From Bacillota bacterium (GTDB lineage: Bacteria; Bacillota; Clostridia; Clostridiales; Clostridiaceae), in assembly GCA_023440105.1 (NCBI GenBank), contig JAEXSY010000458.1, positions 1 through 8,416 on the forward strand: DNA of 8,416 bases. The letters run 5' to 3'. Position 1 is the stretch's first letter, and every line of letters starts with the position of its first letter. Positions 6,602 through 8,416 of the stretch are shown piece by piece. A program made the translations under genes and the position numbers. Below the pieces are notes generated by a model. It did not search any database and was not told the DNA's origin. It was given only the letters and a program-made list of their open reading frames with translations.

Positions 6602-6931
6602 ATGACGAGAAAGGTGACCATAAGTTTAGCAGATCATGTGTACAGCCTCGCTAGCAAAAAGGCAGATATTCTCATGTCGGGTAACTTCTCTAGCTATATT
6701 AATTCCTTGATTTGTAAGGATTTTACTAGAGAGGAGCTGGAGAAGGAGGCCTGGGAGATTCAGAAGCCTGAAGCTGTGGGAAGAACCATAGTAGCAAAGG
6801 AGAATAGTCCCTGCGAGGTTTGCTATAAGGCAATTAACATAGGAGAGGTAATCTGCAGCGTGGAGCTTAATGATGGGAAAATTCACTGGGTTCATGCATC
6901 CTGCTGCAGAAAAGCTATGAATAAACCATAA
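6602..6931 (+). CDS. Small protein with ribbon-helix-helix-like N-terminus and C2HC zinc site
   Basis: 109 residues. Residues 3-40 look like a ribbon-helix-helix DNA-binding fold: a short strand (RKVTISL), a helix (DHVYSLASKKADIL), a turn with NF, and a second helix (SSYINSLICKDF). A charged linker follows (42-60). The C-terminus holds Cys71-x2-Cys74, then 23 residues, then His98-x2-Cys101, with I-x-x-G-E between and WVHASC at the end. That spacing and the GE...WVH.SC pattern resemble a shortened PARP-type zinc finger. Cys102 could also take part. No signal peptide or membrane segment. AGGAG stands 11 nt upstream. A monocistronic unit with its own terminator; an inverted repeat over its promoter suggests it may regulate itself. 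Both domain calls are by eye, and no name is assigned. Confidence 0.8.
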   Translation: MTRKVTISLADHVYSLASKKADILMSGNFSSYINSLICKDFTREELEKEAWEIQKPEAVGRTIVAKENSPCEVCYKAINIGEVICSVELNDGKIHWVHASCCRKAMNKP

Positions 6932-6941
6932 ATTTATTTAG

Positions 6942-6974
6942 AAAGGAAGCCAGATAACAATAGGCTTCCTTTTT
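6942..6974 (+). terminator. Rho-independent terminator after the RHH-zinc gene
   Basis: A 10-bp stem AAAGGAAGCC / GGCTTCCTTT (6942-6951 with 6963-6972), an 11-nt loop and a run of five T. It begins 11 nt after the stop codon. Confidence 0.9.
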
Positions 6975-7010
6975 CTATTCGAATAAATAATTACTGAATA
7001 AACTCATGGA

Positions 7011-7016
7011 TATAAT
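7011..7016 (+). promoter_or_regulatory. Possible -10 box of the degV gene
   Basis: TATAAT at 7011-7016, perfect to consensus, but no convincing -35 at 16-18 nt. TATAAA at 7041-7046 is an alternative. A new promoter is expected here because a terminator lies just upstream. Confidence 0.3.
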
Positions 7017-7090
7017 GGAATAATCTAATAGATAGCATAATATAAAGCTTATTTTTGTCTTAATTAGTACACTAGGAGGATACGGCTGTA

Positions 7091-8005
7091 ATGGATAATA
7101 CAGAATACAGAATAGTCACCGATAGTTCTGCAGACCTTACTTTAAAGGAGGCAGGGGAAAAGGATATTACTATTGTACCTTTTTATATCTCTCTAGATGG
7201 CGTAGAGTATTTAAAGGAAGCAGTTCAACTGGAGATTAGAGAGCTCTATGAAAAAATGGCTCAAGATCCTTCGCTTTTTCCCAAGACATCTACTCCTTCT
7301 GTTCAAGATTACATAGATGCCTTTATACCGATTGTTCAAGGTGAAATGGACATAATATGTATCTGTATATCTCAGGGCTTCAGCAGCTCATACCAATCGG
7401 CTATAAATGCTCAGAAGCTTCTCCTTGAGGAATATCCTCATAGGAGGATTACGGTGATAGATTCTGCCATGGCAACAGCTCTTCAAGGGCTTCTAGTTCT
7501 TGAGGCTAGTGCAATGAAAGAGAATGGTGTTCCTTTTGATAAAGCAGTAGAGTGTATTGAAAAATTAAAAGGCTCTGGAAGAATTTTTTTTACTATAGGA
7601 AATTTAGATTATCTAAAGCATGGTGGGAGAATTGGTAAGCTTACCAGCATTGCAGGAGGTATACTTAAAATTAAGCCGATATTAGCCCTAAAGGATGGAG
7701 AAATCATGAGCTCTGGGGTTGCTAGGTCCAATACTAAAGCTCAGGAAAGAGTAATAAGCCTCCTAAAGGATTATTTAAGTGAGAAGAGGGAAACCCTTAA
7801 GAGTTATTCCTTTACCCTTGGCTTTGGATATGATTATGGAGAGGTCCTAGCATTTAAAGAAAGGTTTATGGCTTCCTTTGATAAAGATAATACCTTGGAG
7901 GACGTACCTATAATGCAAATAGGAGCTACTATCGGGGTACATATAGGTCCCAATTCATTAGGGGTAGGTATTATAAAAAGGTATCAGGATTTATTACAGG
8001 ATTAA
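7091..8005 (+). CDS. DegV-family fatty-acid-binding protein
   Basis: 304 residues, slightly longer than the usual 280 or so. Family marks are present in order: TDSSADL (10-16), KTSTPS (65-70), ISQGFSSSYQSA (93-104), DSAMATALQGLLV, LDYLKHGGRIGK, IKPIL and the C-terminal IGATIGVHIGPNSLGVG with His284, Gly286 and Pro287. DegV proteins bind one fatty acid in a pocket between two domains; the FakB members deliver it to the kinase FakA so that exogenous fatty acids enter phospholipid synthesis. No fakA gene is in view, so the FakB role is inferred. No signal peptide, so cytosolic. AGGAGG stands 11 nt before the ATG. The gene sits between two terminators and appears monocistronic. Confidence 0.93.
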   Translation: MDNTEYRIVTDSSADLTLKEAGEKDITIVPFYISLDGVEYLKEAVQLEIRELYEKMAQDPSLFPKTSTPSVQDYIDAFIPIVQGEMDIICICISQGFSSSYQSAINAQKLLLEEYPHRRITVIDSAMATALQGLLVLEASAMKENGVPFDKAVECIEKLKGSGRIFFTIGNLDYLKHGGRIGKLTSIAGGILKIKPILALKDGEIMSSGVARSNTKAQERVISLLKDYLSEKRETLKSYSFTLGFGYDYGEVLAFKERFMASFDKDNTLEDVPIMQIGATIGVHIGPNSLGVGIIKRYQDLLQD

Positions 8006-8039
8006 CCATTAATGATAGTGATTACGTGAGTCCTTTTTT
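7998..8039 (+). terminator. Probable terminator overlapping the degV stop codon
   Basis: AGGATT (7998-8003) pairs with AGTCCT (8029-8034, one G-T pair), enclosing an imperfect inner helix (8007-8013 with 8021-8028, one bulge), followed by six T. The left arm begins in the last codons of degV. The stem is irregular, so strength is uncertain. Confidence 0.55.
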
Positions 8040-8053
8040 ATTTAGAATATTCT

Positions 8054-8092
8054 TTTTTAACTTTACTATGATATAATAAAGAAAGTTAAAAA
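8054..8092. promoter_or_regulatory. pgi promoter bracketed by an 11-bp perfect inverted repeat
   Basis: Arms TTTTTAACTTT (8054-8064) and AAAGTTAAAAA (8082-8092) are perfectly complementary, 17 nt apart. Between them lies an extended -10, TG at 8069-8070 and TATAAT at 8072-8077. The -35 is weak (near 8050-8055). Transcription would start near 8084, so a pgi transcript contains only the right arm and cannot fold this hairpin. The repeat therefore looks like a DNA-level regulator site; in read-through RNA from degV it could also form an AT-rich hairpin. Confidence 0.5.
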
Positions 8093-8097
8093 TCCTA

Positions 8098-8168
8098 AGG
8101 AAATTCTGCTTAAGCATAACTAATTATTTTAAGCTAATCTAATTTCCTAAACAATAATTTCATTAGGA
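8098..8168 (+). promoter_or_regulatory. Structured 5' leader of pgi with alternative helices
   Basis: Helix A pairs 8098-8105 (AGGAAATT) with 8141-8148 (AATTTCCT) and encloses an inner helix 8108-8113 (GCTTAA) with 8129-8134 (TTAAGC). Helix B pairs 8145-8150 (TCCTAA) with 8163-8168 (TTAGGA), covering part of the AGGAGG ribosome site. A and B share 8145-8148 and so cannot both form. No known riboswitch consensus is recognised; energies were not computed. Confidence 0.4.
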
Positions 8169-8176
8169 GGGTTAAA

Positions 8177-8416
8177 ATGAATAACTTTAATCTTGATTTA
8201 AGTAAAACATTACCTTATTTAAAGGATGGCGAGATCAAATATCTCCAGCCAATGATAGATGCAGCGCACCAGATGTTGCATGATAAAACAGGAGCAGGGA
8301 ATGATTTTATTGGATGGCTAGATCTCCCAGAAAAATATGATAAAGATGAGTTTGAAAGAATAAAGAAGGCATCAGCAAGAATTAAAAAGGATTCTGATGT
8401 TCTTATAGTTATAGGG
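8177..8416 (+). CDS. pgi: Glucose-6-phosphate isomerase (3' partial)
   Basis: The first 80 codons of an enzyme interconverting glucose 6-phosphate and fructose 6-phosphate in glycolysis and gluconeogenesis, in the cytosol. GNDFIGWLDLPEKYDKDEFERIKKA (about 41-65) and KDSDVLIVIG (71-80) match the N-terminus of Firmicutes Pgi. The family's phosphosugar-binding loop, usually IGGSYLG, would follow right at the window edge and is not visible. The ATG at 8177 is supported by AGGAGG ending 7 nt before it. The frame is open to the last base, about 370 residues short of a full protein of about 450. It has its own promoter and a structured leader, separate from degV. Confidence 0.92.
   Translation, partial: MNNFNLDLSKTLPYLKDGEIKYLQPMIDAAHQMLHDKTGAGNDFIGWLDLPEKYDKDEFERIKKASARIKKDSDVLIVIG

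Noticed and set aside
6626..6895. Minus-strand frame of 89 codons opposite the RHH-zinc gene
   Set aside because: The + strand gene has a ribosome site, terminator and conserved Cys/His pattern; the antisense product shows none of these.

Overview
The window looks like the chromosome of a low-GC Gram-positive anaerobe of class Clostridia. It is AT-rich, has strong AGGAGG-type ribosome binding sites 6-11 nt before most starts, sigma-A-like promoters and U-tract terminators. The proteins resemble clostridial MATE, MFS, DegV and Nit2-like families. Genus cannot be fixed from the sequence alone. No RNA gene, insertion sequence, phage gene or CRISPR array was seen. Genes are mostly one per transcript and nearly all on the + strand.

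Layout. 1-1638: the 3' part of an ABC exporter half-transporter whose N-terminus lies off the window, closed by a hairpin terminator. 1734-2555 (minus strand): a nitrilase-superfamily amidase closely resembling Nit2 omega-amidase. 2556-2795: a divergent control region with two copies of a palindrome, TWGTTG-N6-CAACTA, straddling the promoter. 2796-4611: a two-gene operon of a MarR-family regulator overlapping a MATE multidrug transporter, a mepR-mepA-like arrangement. 4791-5108: a 105-residue protein made entirely of 21-residue repeats, with its own promoter and terminator. 5279-6472: an MFS transporter. 6602-6931: a small protein joining a ribbon-helix-helix-like N-terminus to a C2HC zinc site. 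7091-8005: a DegV-family fatty-acid-binding protein. 8177-8416: the first 80 codons of glucose-6-phosphate isomerase (pgi), running off the right edge.

How the genes work together. Three of the genes are membrane transporters (ABC, MATE, MFS). Only the MarR-MATE pair shows a clear regulatory logic: the regulator probably binds the tandem palindromes, represses its own operon and is released by a substrate of the pump. The first palindrome also overlaps a possible promoter of the divergent amidase gene, so both directions may respond to the same signal. The remaining genes look like independent units.

Most interesting parts: the 21-residue repeat protein, which I cannot assign to a named family; the small RHH-plus-zinc-site protein, with an inverted repeat around its candidate promoter; and the pgi upstream region. 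In the last, an 11-bp perfect inverted repeat brackets an extended -10 box, and the leader can form two mutually exclusive helices, one of which covers the ribosome binding site.
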